A DNA stretch of 31,997 nucleotides from positions 1-31,997 of the forward strand of contig JAEWSD010000004.1 in NCBI GenBank assembly GCA_023398615.1, given 5' to 3'. This DNA is from Bacillota bacterium. Lineage in GTDB: Bacteria; Bacillota; Clostridia; Lachnospirales; Lachnospiraceae. Made by a program: the position numbers and the translations under genes. Positions 15,936 to 24,431 of the stretch are shown in pieces; positions within the stretch are counted from its first letter, which is position 1; each line of letters opens with the position of its first letter. The notes beneath the pieces are model-generated. The model had not been told where the DNA came from and searched no databases. It saw nothing but the letters and a program-made list of their open reading frames with translations.

Positions 15936-17723
15936 ATGGCTGAATCTATGAAAGGCTTGCACAGGAGCCATAGATGTACGGAAGTATCGAAAGCCAATAT
16001 CGGTGAAACGGTTACGGTAATGGGCTGGATACAGAAAAGCAGGAATAAGGGAGGAATCATCTTCGTTGATCTGAGGGACCGTTCCGGGCTTCTGCAGATT
16101 ATCTTCGAGGAAAGCAATATAGGCACGGAAGGATTTGCAAAGGCGGAAAAGCTTAGAAGCGAGTTTGTTATAGCCGTTGTCGGTAAGGTGGAAGCACGTT
16201 CGGGTGCGGTGAATGAAAATCTTGCAACGGGTGATATTGAAATCAGGGCGGCAGAGCTGCGTATCCTTTCGGAATCGGATACCCCTCCGTTCCCGGTTGA
16301 AGAAAACAGTAAAACCAAGGAAGAGCTGAGGTTAAAATACAGATATATTGATTTAAGAAGATCGGATCTGCAAAAGAATATTATCATGAGAAGCAAGGTT
16401 GCTACCTTAACCAGGTTATTCCTGGCGGAGGAAGGCTTTCTGGAGATAGAGACGCCGATGTTAACGAAGAGCACGCCTGAGGGAGCCAGGGATTACCTGG
16501 TGCCAAGCCGTGTACATCCGGGCAATTTTTATGCTCTCCCGCAATCTCCGCAGTTATTCAAGCAGCTTCTGATGTGTTCCGGATATGACAGGTATTTTCA
16601 GATTGTTAAGTGTTTCCGTGACGAGGACCTGCGTGCGGACAGGCAGCCGGAATTCACTCAGATCGATATGGAGTTATCCTTTGTCGATGTGGATGATGTA
16701 ATCGCCGTAAATGAAAGGCTGCTTAGGAGGCTGTTCCGGGAAACGATCGGGGTAGAGGTTAAGCTTCCGATTCAAAGAATGACCTATGCCGAGGCTATGG
16801 ATCGTTACGGCTCAGACAAACCGGATACTCGCTTTGGCATGGAGTTAAAGAATGTATCCGATGTAGTCAAAGATTGCGGCTTTTCGGTGTTTACCGGAGC
16901 CCTTAAAAAGGGCGGTTCCGTGCGCGGCATCAATGCTGCCGGACAGGGTGAAATGCCGAGAAAGAAGATTGATGCCCTGGTGGAATATGCGAAGGGCTTT
17001 GGTGCGAAAGGCCTGGCATACCTTGCGATCAATGCGGACGCTACCTATAAATCATCCTTTGCAAAATTTATGACGGAAGAAGAGCTGGCTGCTTTAGTCG
17101 GTGCTATGTCCGGGAAACCCGGGGATTTATTGCTGTTTGCGGCGGATGAAAATGCGGTTGTATTTGACGTATTAGGCAACCTTAGACTCGAAATTGCAAG
17201 AAATCTTAATTTATTAGATAAAAATCAATATAATTTCCTTTGGGTGACCGAATTCCCTCTGCTGGAATACTCGAAAGAGGAAGGAAGATATACGGCAATG
17301 CATCATCCGTTTACAATGCCGATGGAAGAGGATCTCGAATTGCTGGATAGTGACCCGGGCAAGGTAAGGGCGAAGGCTTATGATATTGTATTAAACGGTA
17401 CGGAGATTGGCGGCGGAAGCGTAAGAATCTTCCAGAATGATGTACAGGAAAAGATGTTTGGGGTACTTGGATTTACCAGGGAAGAGGCATACAAACGGTT
17501 TGGTTTCCTGTTAAATGCGTTCAAGTACGGTGTTCCGCCGCACGCAGGACTTGCTTACGGTCTGGACCGTCTGGTCATGCTGATGGCAAAGGAAGACAGT
17601 ATCCGTGATGTGATTGCATTTCCTAAGGTTAAGGATGCTTCCTGCCTTATGACGGAGGCGCCTAACGTTGTTGATCAGAAACAGCTGGATGAGCTTGGAA
17701 TCAGTATTAATCCGGCAGAATAA
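15936..17723 (+). CDS. aspS: Aspartyl-tRNA synthetase
   Basis: The 595-residue class II enzyme is of the bacterial type. The N-terminal OB-fold anticodon domain (about 1-115) contains VTVMGWIQKSRNKGGIIFVD. Motif 1 lies around EIETPMLTKSTPEGARDYL, motif 2 is KCFRDEDLRADRQPEFTQID, a GAD insertion domain spans about residues 300-420, and motif 3 is AYGLDRLVMLM. ATG 15936 follows an AGAGG site; the reading frame opens earlier but has no ribosome site there. A second ATG at 15948 is possible. It ends with a strong terminator. Whether it charges only tRNA-Asp or also tRNA-Asn depends on whether the genome has asnS and gatCAB, which is not visible here. Confidence 0.97.
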   Translation: MAESMKGLHRSHRCTEVSKANIGETVTVMGWIQKSRNKGGIIFVDLRDRSGLLQIIFEESNIGTEGFAKAEKLRSEFVIAVVGKVEARSGAVNENLATGDIEIRAAELRILSESDTPPFPVEENSKTKEELRLKYRYIDLRRSDLQKNIIMRSKVATLTRLFLAEEGFLEIETPMLTKSTPEGARDYLVPSRVHPGNFYALPQSPQLFKQLLMCSGYDRYFQIVKCFRDEDLRADRQPEFTQIDMELSFVDVDDVIAVNERLLRRLFRETIGVEVKLPIQRMTYAEAMDRYGSDKPDTRFGMELKNVSDVVKDCGFSVFTGALKKGGSVRGINAAGQGEMPRKKIDALVEYAKGFGAKGLAYLAINADATYKSSFAKFMTEEELAALVGAMSGKPGDLLLFAADENAVVFDVLGNLRLEIARNLNLLDKNQYNFLWVTEFPLLEYSKEEGRYTAMHHPFTMPMEEDLELLDSDPGKVRAKAYDIVLNGTEIGGGSVRIFQNDVQEKMFGVLGFTREEAYKRFGFLLNAFKYGVPPHAGLAYGLDRLVMLMAKEDSIRDVIAFPKVKDASCLMTEAPNVVDQKQLDELGISINPAE

Positions 17724-17769
17724 ATGTATTCGGGAAGGCAATTGTTTGCCTTAAAGGTTTTACGAATTC

Positions 17770-17814
17770 CGGCAGGACTTCTGATATATCTGAAAGTCCT
17801 GCCGTAGTTTTTTT
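17770..17814 (+). terminator. Terminator after aspS
   Basis: CGGCAGGACTT (17770-17780) pairs with AAGTCCTGCCG (17794-17804), followed by TAG and a 7-base T-run. It is a textbook intrinsic terminator. A smaller AAGGCA/TTGCCTT hairpin precedes it at 17735-17752. Confidence 0.88.
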
Positions 17815-17831
17815 CTGAGCTTAATACCTCT

Positions 17832-18938
17832 TTAAAAGCTTGTATCCTGACGGTCTGACTGCTCCTGCCATTTGGTGTCTGTTGATTCTTTACTGTAGCG
17901 CAGATTGGTAAAAGCGTCGAAATCCTTCTTAAACAGCTTCATAAGCTCATCGCTGTATCCGGTAACGACGTAAGGATTGGTTTCCGAAAGCTGTTGAAGT
18001 ATGGCAGTAATATCATCGGATTTCTTAACCTGTACGGAGTGCTTCTTTTTATCCCTGGTATAGATAAGAAGTGTTTTCGTTGTACCTACCTTTATCCCGT
18101 AGGTCTTATGTGTCACATTGAGCAGATATGCCCAGACGATGTCACTGTTCTTGAGTATCCAGGCTTTATTGCCCTGAAAATAGTAGGTGAACAGCTTTCC
18201 GACCCATACGGACCCGAGAGCAGCCGCATTTTCAAAATCGGATTCAATTCTTTCCATACTGGCGCTAGATTCATTTTCCCTGATATATTTCTTTATCCTG
18301 GATAAATAGGATCCGGTCAGAGACTGAATGATTATGATGACTGTCAGAAGTAAGCCGACGGCGGCAAGTGCCAGCAGACCGTAAACGGCAACCTGATCCA
18401 TAGCACCTATGTAACCGATCTGGAGAATGTACGGAAGAGCCACGTTATCGATCTCTTCGTCGGTATATCCGTATTCTTCAAACCACTCCTTGTAATAATC
18501 ATAAACCTCACTGTCCATATCATTAACGGACCCTGTTACATTCATGATACTGGTAAGCTCATCGGTATTACCTATCAGATAATCCATAGTTTGATTGAAT
18601 ATGAGCTCTGCGGAGTCGAAGTCTTCCTTGCTTACCTGTAAGCCTATGAATTCTTCATCACCTACGGGAATGACATAGTAATTATCCGTTACATTTTTTG
18701 ACCCGTCATCACTCTCCTCATAGTATTCCGCAAAATTACCCAGAATGGCATTGATATCGGCGTTTACATATGCTGCGGATATCCGGTCAAGCGGCAGGTC
18801 ATCGAGTTTTTCCGGACCGCTGATCAGCTTGCTTAAACTCCCGCTTACTACCAAAAGCGAAATTATAGTAATGAGAAGGCAGATTATCAGTCGGTTCCTT
18901 GTACTTTTTCTTGATTGTTTCTTTAATTGTTCCAGCAT
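17832..18938 (-). CDS. Two-pass membrane protein, DUF6709-like, function unknown
   Basis: The 368-residue protein has membrane segments at residues 16-33 (NRLIICLLITIISLLVV) and 184-206. The acidic region between them (about 35-180) would lie outside the cell. A cytoplasmic C-terminal part of about 160 residues follows, in which KAWILKNSDIVWAYLLNVTH and TLLIYTRDKKKHSVQVKK suggest a PH-like beta-domain. It resembles the DUF6709 family from memory, but this is tentative and no function is known. ATG 18938 is preferred because GGGGGTC lies just upstream; an in-frame ATG at 18950 is an alternative. A sigma-A promoter at 19018-19047 drives it, divergent from the DUF1294 gene. Confidence 0.75.
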   Translation of the reverse strand: MLEQLKKQSRKSTRNRLIICLLITIISLLVVSGSLSKLISGPEKLDDLPLDRISAAYVNADINAILGNFAEYYEESDDGSKNVTDNYYVIPVGDEEFIGLQVSKEDFDSAELIFNQTMDYLIGNTDELTSIMNVTGSVNDMDSEVYDYYKEWFEEYGYTDEEIDNVALPYILQIGYIGAMDQVAVYGLLALAAVGLLLTVIIIIQSLTGSYLSRIKKYIRENESSASMERIESDFENAAALGSVWVGKLFTYYFQGNKAWILKNSDIVWAYLLNVTHKTYGIKVGTTKTLLIYTRDKKKHSVQVKKSDDITAILQQLSETNPYVVTGYSDELMKLFKKDFDAFTNLRYSKESTDTKWQEQSDRQDTSF

Positions 18939-18986
18939 ATAGACCCCCATCTTCAAGGTTTTTACCTTGACCTATAATTTTTACAG

Positions 18987-19008
18987 TATATGTATAAAAA
19001 TACATATA
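18987..19008. repeat. AT-rich hairpin in the leader of the minus-strand membrane protein gene
   Basis: TATATGTAT (18987-18995) and ATACATATA (19000-19008) form a perfect 9-bp stem with a 4-base loop, just downstream of the minus-strand promoter. It may be an operator or only an AT-rich palindrome. Confidence 0.4.
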
Positions 19009-19017
19009 ATTACATTA

Positions 19018-19047
19018 ATGATACATAATTCCGGTGCAAGTTGTCAA
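19018..19047 (-). promoter_or_regulatory. Promoter of the minus-strand membrane protein gene
   Basis: On the minus strand: TTGACA (19042-19047), 18 bases, TATCAT (19018-19023), with TG directly before the -10. The -35 box is consensus. Confidence 0.6.
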
Positions 19048-19056
19048 GCAAAATTG

Positions 19057-19084
19057 TTTACATTCCTTCGGATTCTGGTATTAT
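19057..19084 (+). promoter_or_regulatory. Promoter of the DUF1294 gene
   Basis: TTTACA (19057-19062), 16 bases, TATTAT (19079-19084), with TGG before the -10. It lies about 65 bases before the GTG start. Confidence 0.5.
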
Positions 19085-19150
19085 TAAAAAGGGCAGTAAG
19101 ATATTTCGTCGAAGAATGAGAATATGGCGAAGCCGAAAGGAGGGATCGGT

Positions 19151-19438
19151 GTGGAAATTATGTTACGGGTGGCGGCAGTTTATTTATTGGTGTTGAATAT
19201 CATTGGCTTTGCTGTTATGGGGATAGATAAGAACAGAGCCAGGAAGAACAAATGGCGGATCAAAGAAAAAACTCTGTTTTTCATTGCGGCAATCGGCGGC
19301 TGTGTGGGTTCGATTTTAGGCATGTTAATCTTTCACCATAAAACAAAGCATATGAGCTTTATGATCGGTATGCCGTTTATATTGATTCTGCAGGGGATTA
19401 TAGTATCATATCTGTATTTTTCTCTTGCATTTTCTTAA
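19151..19438 (+). CDS. DUF1294 small membrane protein
   Basis: The 95-residue integral membrane protein matches the DUF1294 family. An N-terminal helix (about 5-25) is followed by the conserved GIDKNRARKNKWRIKEKTLF segment, then GGCVGSILGMLIFHHKTKH and a last helix (about 72-92). The GTG start at 19151 is chosen because AAAGGAGGG lies 7 bases upstream; the in-frame ATG at 19124 would put this site inside the gene. The family is common and of unknown function. It has its own promoter, divergent from the neighbouring membrane protein gene. Confidence 0.88.
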   Translation: MEIMLRVAAVYLLVLNIIGFAVMGIDKNRARKNKWRIKEKTLFFIAAIGGCVGSILGMLIFHHKTKHMSFMIGMPFILILQGIIVSYLYFSLAFS

Positions 19439-19466
19439 GAAAACGTGCTTTTTACAAGCTATTCCA

Positions 19467-19495
19467 TTGATGATTCCCCTCCATTATAGTATAAT
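19467..19495 (+). promoter_or_regulatory. Promoter of the symporter-paaK genes
   Basis: TTGATG (19467-19472), 17 bases, TATAAT (19490-19495). It is a near-consensus sigma-A promoter about 85 bases upstream of the symporter start. Confidence 0.7.
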
Positions 19496-19580
19496 AATTT
19501 TACTGCACTAAAGCTGTGACGCATAAATACTTTAAAACGTTATGCTTTAATGCAGCATATAAACTTAAAGGAGATCGATT

Positions 19581-21080
19581 ATGGAGTACATAGTATGTCT
19601 TGCTGCTTATTTGGCAATTATGATGGGGGTTAGCATTTATTCAAAAAGCAAAACAAAAAATGTCAATGATTATACGTTGGGAGGGCGTTCCATACCTTCC
19701 TGGATGTCGGCTTTCTCTTACGGAACAGCTTATTTCTCGGCCGTTATACTGATCGGACATGCCGGAAAGAACGGCTGGAGTTATGGCCTTGGCGCATTCT
19801 GGATTGTATTGGGGAATTCTATCTTAGGAACCTATCTGGCATGGAAGGTATTGGGCCCCCGTACCAGAGAAATGACACAGAGGCTCGGTGCGGCGACCAT
19901 GCCACAATTCCTTGCTATCCGGTATAAGGATCAGAAATTGCGTTCACTGTCATCCCTGATTATTTTTATTTTTCTTGTACCTTACGCGGCTTCCGTATAT
20001 AAAGGACTGGGTTACCTGTTTAAAATCACCTTTAATATGAGTGAAAATACCATTATGCTGATTATGACTCTTATTACGGCATTATACCTGTTTGCCGGCG
20101 GATTTCTGGCGGCTTCGATAGCGGATTTTATTCAGGGTGTTATTATGCTTGTAGGTGTAGGCCTGTTGATTGTATTTATTTTATCCAGCCCGGAGGTAAA
20201 CGGAATAGCAAATGGCGTGGCAGGCTTAAGAGAGATTAATCCTGACCTGATTAAGCCGCTGACCAGGGATACCGCCTTGCCGCTGATTTCACTGGTGATC
20301 ATGACAAGTCTTGGAACCTGGGGGCTGCCTCAGATGGTCAGCAAGTTTTATACAATTAAGAATAATAAATCAATTCCGACCGCTAAGATAGTGTCTACAA
20401 TATTTGCGGTAGTCATTACCACGGGTGCATACACTATGGGCACCATGAGCCGTCTGATTTTAAATAATGATGAAAGTACATTTACGGAAAACGGAAGACT
20501 GGTCTATGATAAGATCGTTCCTATGGTTATAAACAAGACTTTGCCGACTATTATGATAGCAGTTCTGCTGATTGTAATACTGGCGGCATCCATGTCTACC
20601 CTGGCATCCATCGTCATGGCTTCCAGTACCACCTTTGTTATGGATCTCGTAAAACCGTTAACCGGAGACAGGATGACGGAGAAAAGAACGATTACACTGC
20701 TTCGGATATGCTGTATTACATTTGTAGCTGCCGCATACTTTCTGGCTACCGGCAACAGCCCGATCTTAAGCCTGAATTCTCTGTCCTGGGGTGTGGTATC
20801 CGGCTGCATGCTGGCACCGTACCTCCTGGGGTTATACTGGAAGAATGCAACAAAGACAGGTGTCTATGCAAGCATGGTGTCGGCCATCGTTATAATGGCT
20901 GCCGGCGTATTGAAATATTCGATTAATAGTGTTATGATAACTACCATAAGCGCTTGTGCCATGATAATACCTATCGTTGTACTGGCTGCGGTAAGTCTGG
21001 TGACGAAGCTGTATGAACAGGCGCATATCGACTATATATTCAGTAAAACAACTAGTGATGTGGAGGCAGATTTAGAATGA
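19581..21080 (+). CDS. Sodium:solute symporter (SSS family)
   Basis: The 499-residue integral membrane protein has about 13 hydrophobic segments. N-terminal features are those of SSS/PutP transporters: YTLGGRSIPSWMSAFSYGTAYFSAV, then a GxxxxxGLGAFW helix and GAATMPQFLAIRY. An AAAGGAGATCG site precedes ATG 19581. The stop codon overlaps the start of paaK (ATGA at 21077-21080), which points to translational coupling. That coupling makes an aryl acid such as phenylacetate or indoleacetate the most attractive substrate, imported with Na+. This is inferred from context only; the sequence itself shows just an SSS carrier, and amino acids or other carboxylates remain possible. Confidence 0.88.
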   Translation: MEYIVCLAAYLAIMMGVSIYSKSKTKNVNDYTLGGRSIPSWMSAFSYGTAYFSAVILIGHAGKNGWSYGLGAFWIVLGNSILGTYLAWKVLGPRTREMTQRLGAATMPQFLAIRYKDQKLRSLSSLIIFIFLVPYAASVYKGLGYLFKITFNMSENTIMLIMTLITALYLFAGGFLAASIADFIQGVIMLVGVGLLIVFILSSPEVNGIANGVAGLREINPDLIKPLTRDTALPLISLVIMTSLGTWGLPQMVSKFYTIKNNKSIPTAKIVSTIFAVVITTGAYTMGTMSRLILNNDESTFTENGRLVYDKIVPMVINKTLPTIMIAVLLIVILAASMSTLASIVMASSTTFVMDLVKPLTGDRMTEKRTITLLRICCITFVAAAYFLATGNSPILSLNSLSWGVVSGCMLAPYLLGLYWKNATKTGVYASMVSAIVIMAAGVLKYSINSVMITTISACAMIIPIVVLAAVSLVTKLYEQAHIDYIFSKTTSDVEADLE

Positions 21081-22390
21081 TTTGGTCAAAAGAAGAAACG
21101 ATGTCCAGGGAAGAGATCGAAAGGATTCAACTGGTCAGGCTGCAAGATACCGTAAAGCGTGTGTATGATAAGGTTCCGGCTTACCGTGCCAAAATGGAAA
21201 AGGCAGGTATAAAACCGGAAGATATCAAGACACTTGATGATCTAAAGACACTTCCCTTTACTAATAAACAGGACTTAAGAGACAATTATCCTTTCGGAAT
21301 GTTTACCGTGCCGAAAAGCGAGCTTGTCAGAATCCATGCTTCCTCCGGTACTACCGGAAAGCCCACCGTTGTCGGTTATACGAAGAAGGATCTGCAGACC
21401 TGGACGGAGTTGGTGACAAGGATCGCCGTAATGGGCGGGGCGACCAGGGAGGATGTGGTACAGATATGCTTCGGATACGGCATGTTTACCGGAGCCCTGG
21501 GCCTGCACTACGGCTTGGAGAATCTGGGAGCCAGTGTCTGTCCGACCTCGTCCGGCAATACGCAGAAACAGATCATGTATATGAAGGATTTTGGAACAAC
21601 GCTCCTGGTTGCAACTCCTTCCTATGCATTACATATCGGGGAAGTAGCAAGGTCGATGGGTCTTGACCCGGAGAAGGACCTGCAGATCAGGATCGGTTTG
21701 TTCGGCGGTGAAGGAATGACGGAACCGATGCGCCTGGAAATGTATAAGATTTGGGGCAGGGATATGAAGGTAACCCAGAATTACGGAATGAGCGAACTGA
21801 TCGGGCCGGGCGTATCGGGAGAATGCCTGGAGCTGTGCGGTATGCATATTAACGAGGATCATTTCATCCCGGAAGTCATTGACCCGGATACCGGTGAGGT
21901 ACTGCCCCCGGGTTTAAAGGGCGAACTGGTTGTTTCGTGTATAACAAAGGAAGCCCTTCCGATCATTCGTTACAGGACGAAGGATATTACACGGCTTATG
22001 TATGAGCCGTGCAAATGCGGAAGAACGACGGTAAGGATGGAAAACCTCTCCGGACGTTCCGACGATATGCTGATTATCAGAGGTGTTAATGTCTTCCCGA
22101 CACAGATAGAAGAGGTTTTGCTGAAGGTTCCGGAAATCGGTCCGCATTATGAGATCGTGGTGGACAGGGTCAATCATCTGGATACGATCGGAATAAAGGT
22201 AGAGCTGGTGGATGATTCGCTTTTGGAGTCCTATTCCAAGCTGGGGGAATTAGAGAAAAGAATACGGAATAATTTAAAGGTGGTATTGGGATTGGATGCC
22301 GCCATCAAGCTGGTTGCGCCGAGGAGCTTGCAGAGATTTGAAGGGAAGGCCAAGAGAGTTACAGACTTGCGGCAAAATGTAGTATGCTGA
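21077..22390 (+). CDS. paaK: Phenylacetate-CoA ligase (AMP-forming), first copy
   Basis: The 437-residue cytosolic adenylate-forming ligase is of the PaaK type. It would convert an aryl-acetic acid, ATP and CoA to the aryl-acetyl-CoA with AMP and PPi. The P-loop signature HASSGTTGKPTVVGYT is at residues 87-102, NYGMSEL is the A5-like motif, LIRYRTKD comes later, and GRSDDMLIIRGVNVFPTQIE marks the hinge into the C-terminal domain. The catalytic lysine should be the one in FEGKAKRV. It overlaps the symporter gene by 4 bases. Its last eight codons (DLRQNVVC) and stop are repeated in frame 48 bases downstream. Aryl specificity is inferred from family and from the neighbouring iorAB. Confidence 0.92.
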   Translation: MIWSKEETMSREEIERIQLVRLQDTVKRVYDKVPAYRAKMEKAGIKPEDIKTLDDLKTLPFTNKQDLRDNYPFGMFTVPKSELVRIHASSGTTGKPTVVGYTKKDLQTWTELVTRIAVMGGATREDVVQICFGYGMFTGALGLHYGLENLGASVCPTSSGNTQKQIMYMKDFGTTLLVATPSYALHIGEVARSMGLDPEKDLQIRIGLFGGEGMTEPMRLEMYKIWGRDMKVTQNYGMSELIGPGVSGECLELCGMHINEDHFIPEVIDPDTGEVLPPGLKGELVVSCITKEALPIIRYRTKDITRLMYEPCKCGRTTVRMENLSGRSDDMLIIRGVNVFPTQIEEVLLKVPEIGPHYEIVVDRVNHLDTIGIKVELVDDSLLESYSKLGELEKRIRNNLKVVLGLDAAIKLVAPRSLQRFEGKAKRVTDLRQNVVC

Positions 22391-22439
22391 ACTTGGCCCC
22401 GGCCAAGCACAGACTTGCGGCAAAACGTAGTGTGTTAAA
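22361..22439 (+). repeat. Tandem duplication of the paaK 3' end
   Basis: Positions 22361-22391 and 22409-22439 match at 27 of 31 bases with a 48-base offset, exactly 16 codons. Both copies encode DLRQNVVC followed by a stop (TGA, then TAA). All differences inside the codons are synonymous. A CTTGGCC/GGCCAAG palindrome lies between them. Confidence 0.85.
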
Positions 22440-22458
22440 TTAAGTAAGACATAGGCTA

Positions 22459-22486
22459 TTGCGAAACTCTGAATTGTGTCTATGAT
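22459..22486 (+). promoter_or_regulatory. Possible promoter for iorA and downstream genes
   Basis: TTGCGA (22459-22464), 16 bases, TATGAT (22481-22486). A transcript would start near the left end of the 113-bp palindrome. Boxes are only moderate matches. Confidence 0.35.
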
Positions 22487-22497
22487 TGCTCCAATGT

Positions 22498-22610
22498 GTT
22501 TTTTGTCTGTCGTTACTGTTTGCTGAAATTGTTTGAACGTCACATACAAACGTTTTTATTGTATGTGTAAGTCAAATAATTTCAACAAATTGTAGAGACA
22601 GCTAAAAAAC
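22498..22610. repeat. 113-bp imperfect palindrome upstream of iorA
   Basis: Arms 22498-22549 and 22559-22610 (52 bases each) are complementary at about 40 positions around a 9-base loop. The innermost 9 bp (CACATACAA/TTGTATGTG) and outermost 7 bp (GTTTTTT/AAAAAAC) are perfect. It occupies most of the 300-base gap between paaK and iorA. It may be a small non-autonomous mobile element or a structured leader RNA; no known riboswitch or T-box consensus fits. Confidence 0.75.
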
Positions 22611-22690
22611 GCAGGAACATCAATAGATACAAAAAAAGAGTTTTGCAAACCGAGATAACGTAAGACAGAATGAAAGGAGAAACACAATTG

Positions 22691-24430
22691 ATGAGTAAAC
22701 AGATTATGCTTGGAAATGAGGCCTTTGCGAGAGGTGCATATGAGGCGGGAGTGAAGGTTTCTTCTGCCTATCCGGGTACTCCAAGTACGGAGATCAGTGA
22801 GAATCTGGTGAAATATAAGGAAATCTACGCGGAGTGGGCACCAAACGAAAAGGTGGCAATGGAGGTAGCCATCGGAGCTTCTTTAAGCGGAGCCCGAGCT
22901 TTGGCTTCCATGAAGCATGTCGGAGTTAATGTGGCGGCGGATCCTTTATATTCTATTTCCTATATCGGGGTTAACGGAGGCCTGGTATTAATAGCGGCTG
23001 ATGATCCGGGTTTGTACAGTTCCCAGAACGAGCAGGATACCAGGGCGGTTGCACGCGCGGCAAAGCTCCCGGTGCTTGAGCCTTCGGACAGCAGCGAGGC
23101 GAAGGAATTTGTTAAGTTCGCTTTCGATTTGAGCGAGAAGTATGACACACCGGTTATTGTACGTTCCACAACCAGGCTGTCCCATTCACAGGGAATGGTG
23201 GAATTATGTGACAGAACGGAACCGGAAGATAAACCCTATGAAAGAAATTTTGCTAAGAATGTCATGATGCCGGGCAACGCGAAAAACCGTCATCTGGTTG
23301 TAGAAAAAAGAGAAAATGAATTAATAGAGGATGGCTGCGGTTTCCCCGTAAACCGTGTGGAATATAATGATACCGGAATTGGTATTATCACTTCGGGTAT
23401 ACCCTATCAATACGTAAAGGAAGCACTTCCGAAGGCATCTGTTCTGAAACTGGGCCTGGTTAACCCGCTTCCCAAAAAGCTGATTCAGGAATTTGCCTCA
23501 AAAGTGGATAAGCTCTATATCGTGGAGGAGTTGGATCCGATTATAGAGGAACAGGTGAAATCCTGGGGGATTCCGGCCGTCGGCAAGGAGATTCTTACCG
23601 TACAGGGGGAATACAGCGCCAACATGCTGCGTACGGCTATAAACGGAGAAATGTTGGAGCTTACGAAACCGGAACAGGTACCGGGCAGACCGCCGATTCT
23701 ATGTCCGGGCTGTCCGCACAGAAGCGTATATTCGGTATTAAATAAGCTGAAAATACATGCGGCAGGTGATATCGGCTGCTATACGCTTGGAGCGGTAGCA
23801 CCGTTAAGCGTCGTTGATACCACGATATGTATGGGTGCCAGCATAAGCTCCCTGCACGGAATGGAGAAGGCAAAGGGAAAGGAATACATAAAGAATTGGG
23901 TTGCGGTGATTGGTGATTCCACCTTTTTGCATACGGGCATTAACTCTCTGATGAATATGGTATATAATCAGGCTACGGGAACCGTAATGATATTAGACAA
24001 TTCGACTACAGGCATGACGGGTCATCAGGATCATGCCGCTACCGGTAAGACTCTGATGGGAGATGCCACCTATGCGATTGATCTTTATGGCCTGTGCAGG
24101 GCGATCGGTATCGAGCATGTTGTGTCTGTGAATGCATTTGATATTGAAGCCCTTACAAAGACGGTAAAGGAAGAGACCGCACGGGATGCAATCTCCGTTA
24201 TCATAGCAAAAGCTCCATGTGTCCTGTTGAACAAGAAGGCGGTTACGAAACAGTATAAGGTGAAAGCGGAAGCATGCAAGAAATGCGGCCTGTGCATGAA
24301 ACCGGGATGTCCTGCGATAACAAAGAGTGAAGACGGCACCTCATTCATCAACGATACCATGTGCAACGGCTGCGGTTTATGTGCGAGTCTGTGCAAATTT
24401 GGGGCAATCGAAAAAGTGGAGGTACAATAA
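22691..24430 (+). CDS. iorA: Indolepyruvate:ferredoxin oxidoreductase, alpha subunit
   Basis: The 579-residue large subunit is of the IOR type, which interconverts aryl pyruvates and aryl-acetyl-CoA with ferredoxin, CoA and TPP. The N-terminal pyrimidine-binding domain shows SAYPGTPSTEIS (from about residue 26). CPGCPHRS lies near 338, and TPP-binding elements follow: GDIGCYTLG (about 359), MGASISS and VIGDSTFLHTGIN (about 408). The C-terminal ferredoxin domain (about 525-575) has CKKCGLCMKPGCP and CNGCGLCASLCKFG, two [4Fe-4S] clusters. ATG 22691 follows AGGAGA; a TTG three bases earlier is possible. iorB starts 1 base after the stop. The enzyme is oxygen-sensitive and fits an anaerobe. Confidence 0.95.
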   Translation: MSKQIMLGNEAFARGAYEAGVKVSSAYPGTPSTEISENLVKYKEIYAEWAPNEKVAMEVAIGASLSGARALASMKHVGVNVAADPLYSISYIGVNGGLVLIAADDPGLYSSQNEQDTRAVARAAKLPVLEPSDSSEAKEFVKFAFDLSEKYDTPVIVRSTTRLSHSQGMVELCDRTEPEDKPYERNFAKNVMMPGNAKNRHLVVEKRENELIEDGCGFPVNRVEYNDTGIGIITSGIPYQYVKEALPKASVLKLGLVNPLPKKLIQEFASKVDKLYIVEELDPIIEEQVKSWGIPAVGKEILTVQGEYSANMLRTAINGEMLELTKPEQVPGRPPILCPGCPHRSVYSVLNKLKIHAAGDIGCYTLGAVAPLSVVDTTICMGASISSLHGMEKAKGKEYIKNWVAVIGDSTFLHTGINSLMNMVYNQATGTVMILDNSTTGMTGHQDHAATGKTLMGDATYAIDLYGLCRAIGIEHVVSVNAFDIEALTKTVKEETARDAISVIIAKAPCVLLNKKAVTKQYKVKAEACKKCGLCMKPGCPAITKSEDGTSFINDTMCNGCGLCASLCKFGAIEKVEVQ

Positions 24431-24431
24431 C

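Noticed and set aside
15851..16474. Open frame of 207 codons on the minus strand, antisense to aspS
   Set aside because: The composition (serine and leucine rich, low complexity) is that of an antisense frame of an aspS-type gene, and no start signal is present.
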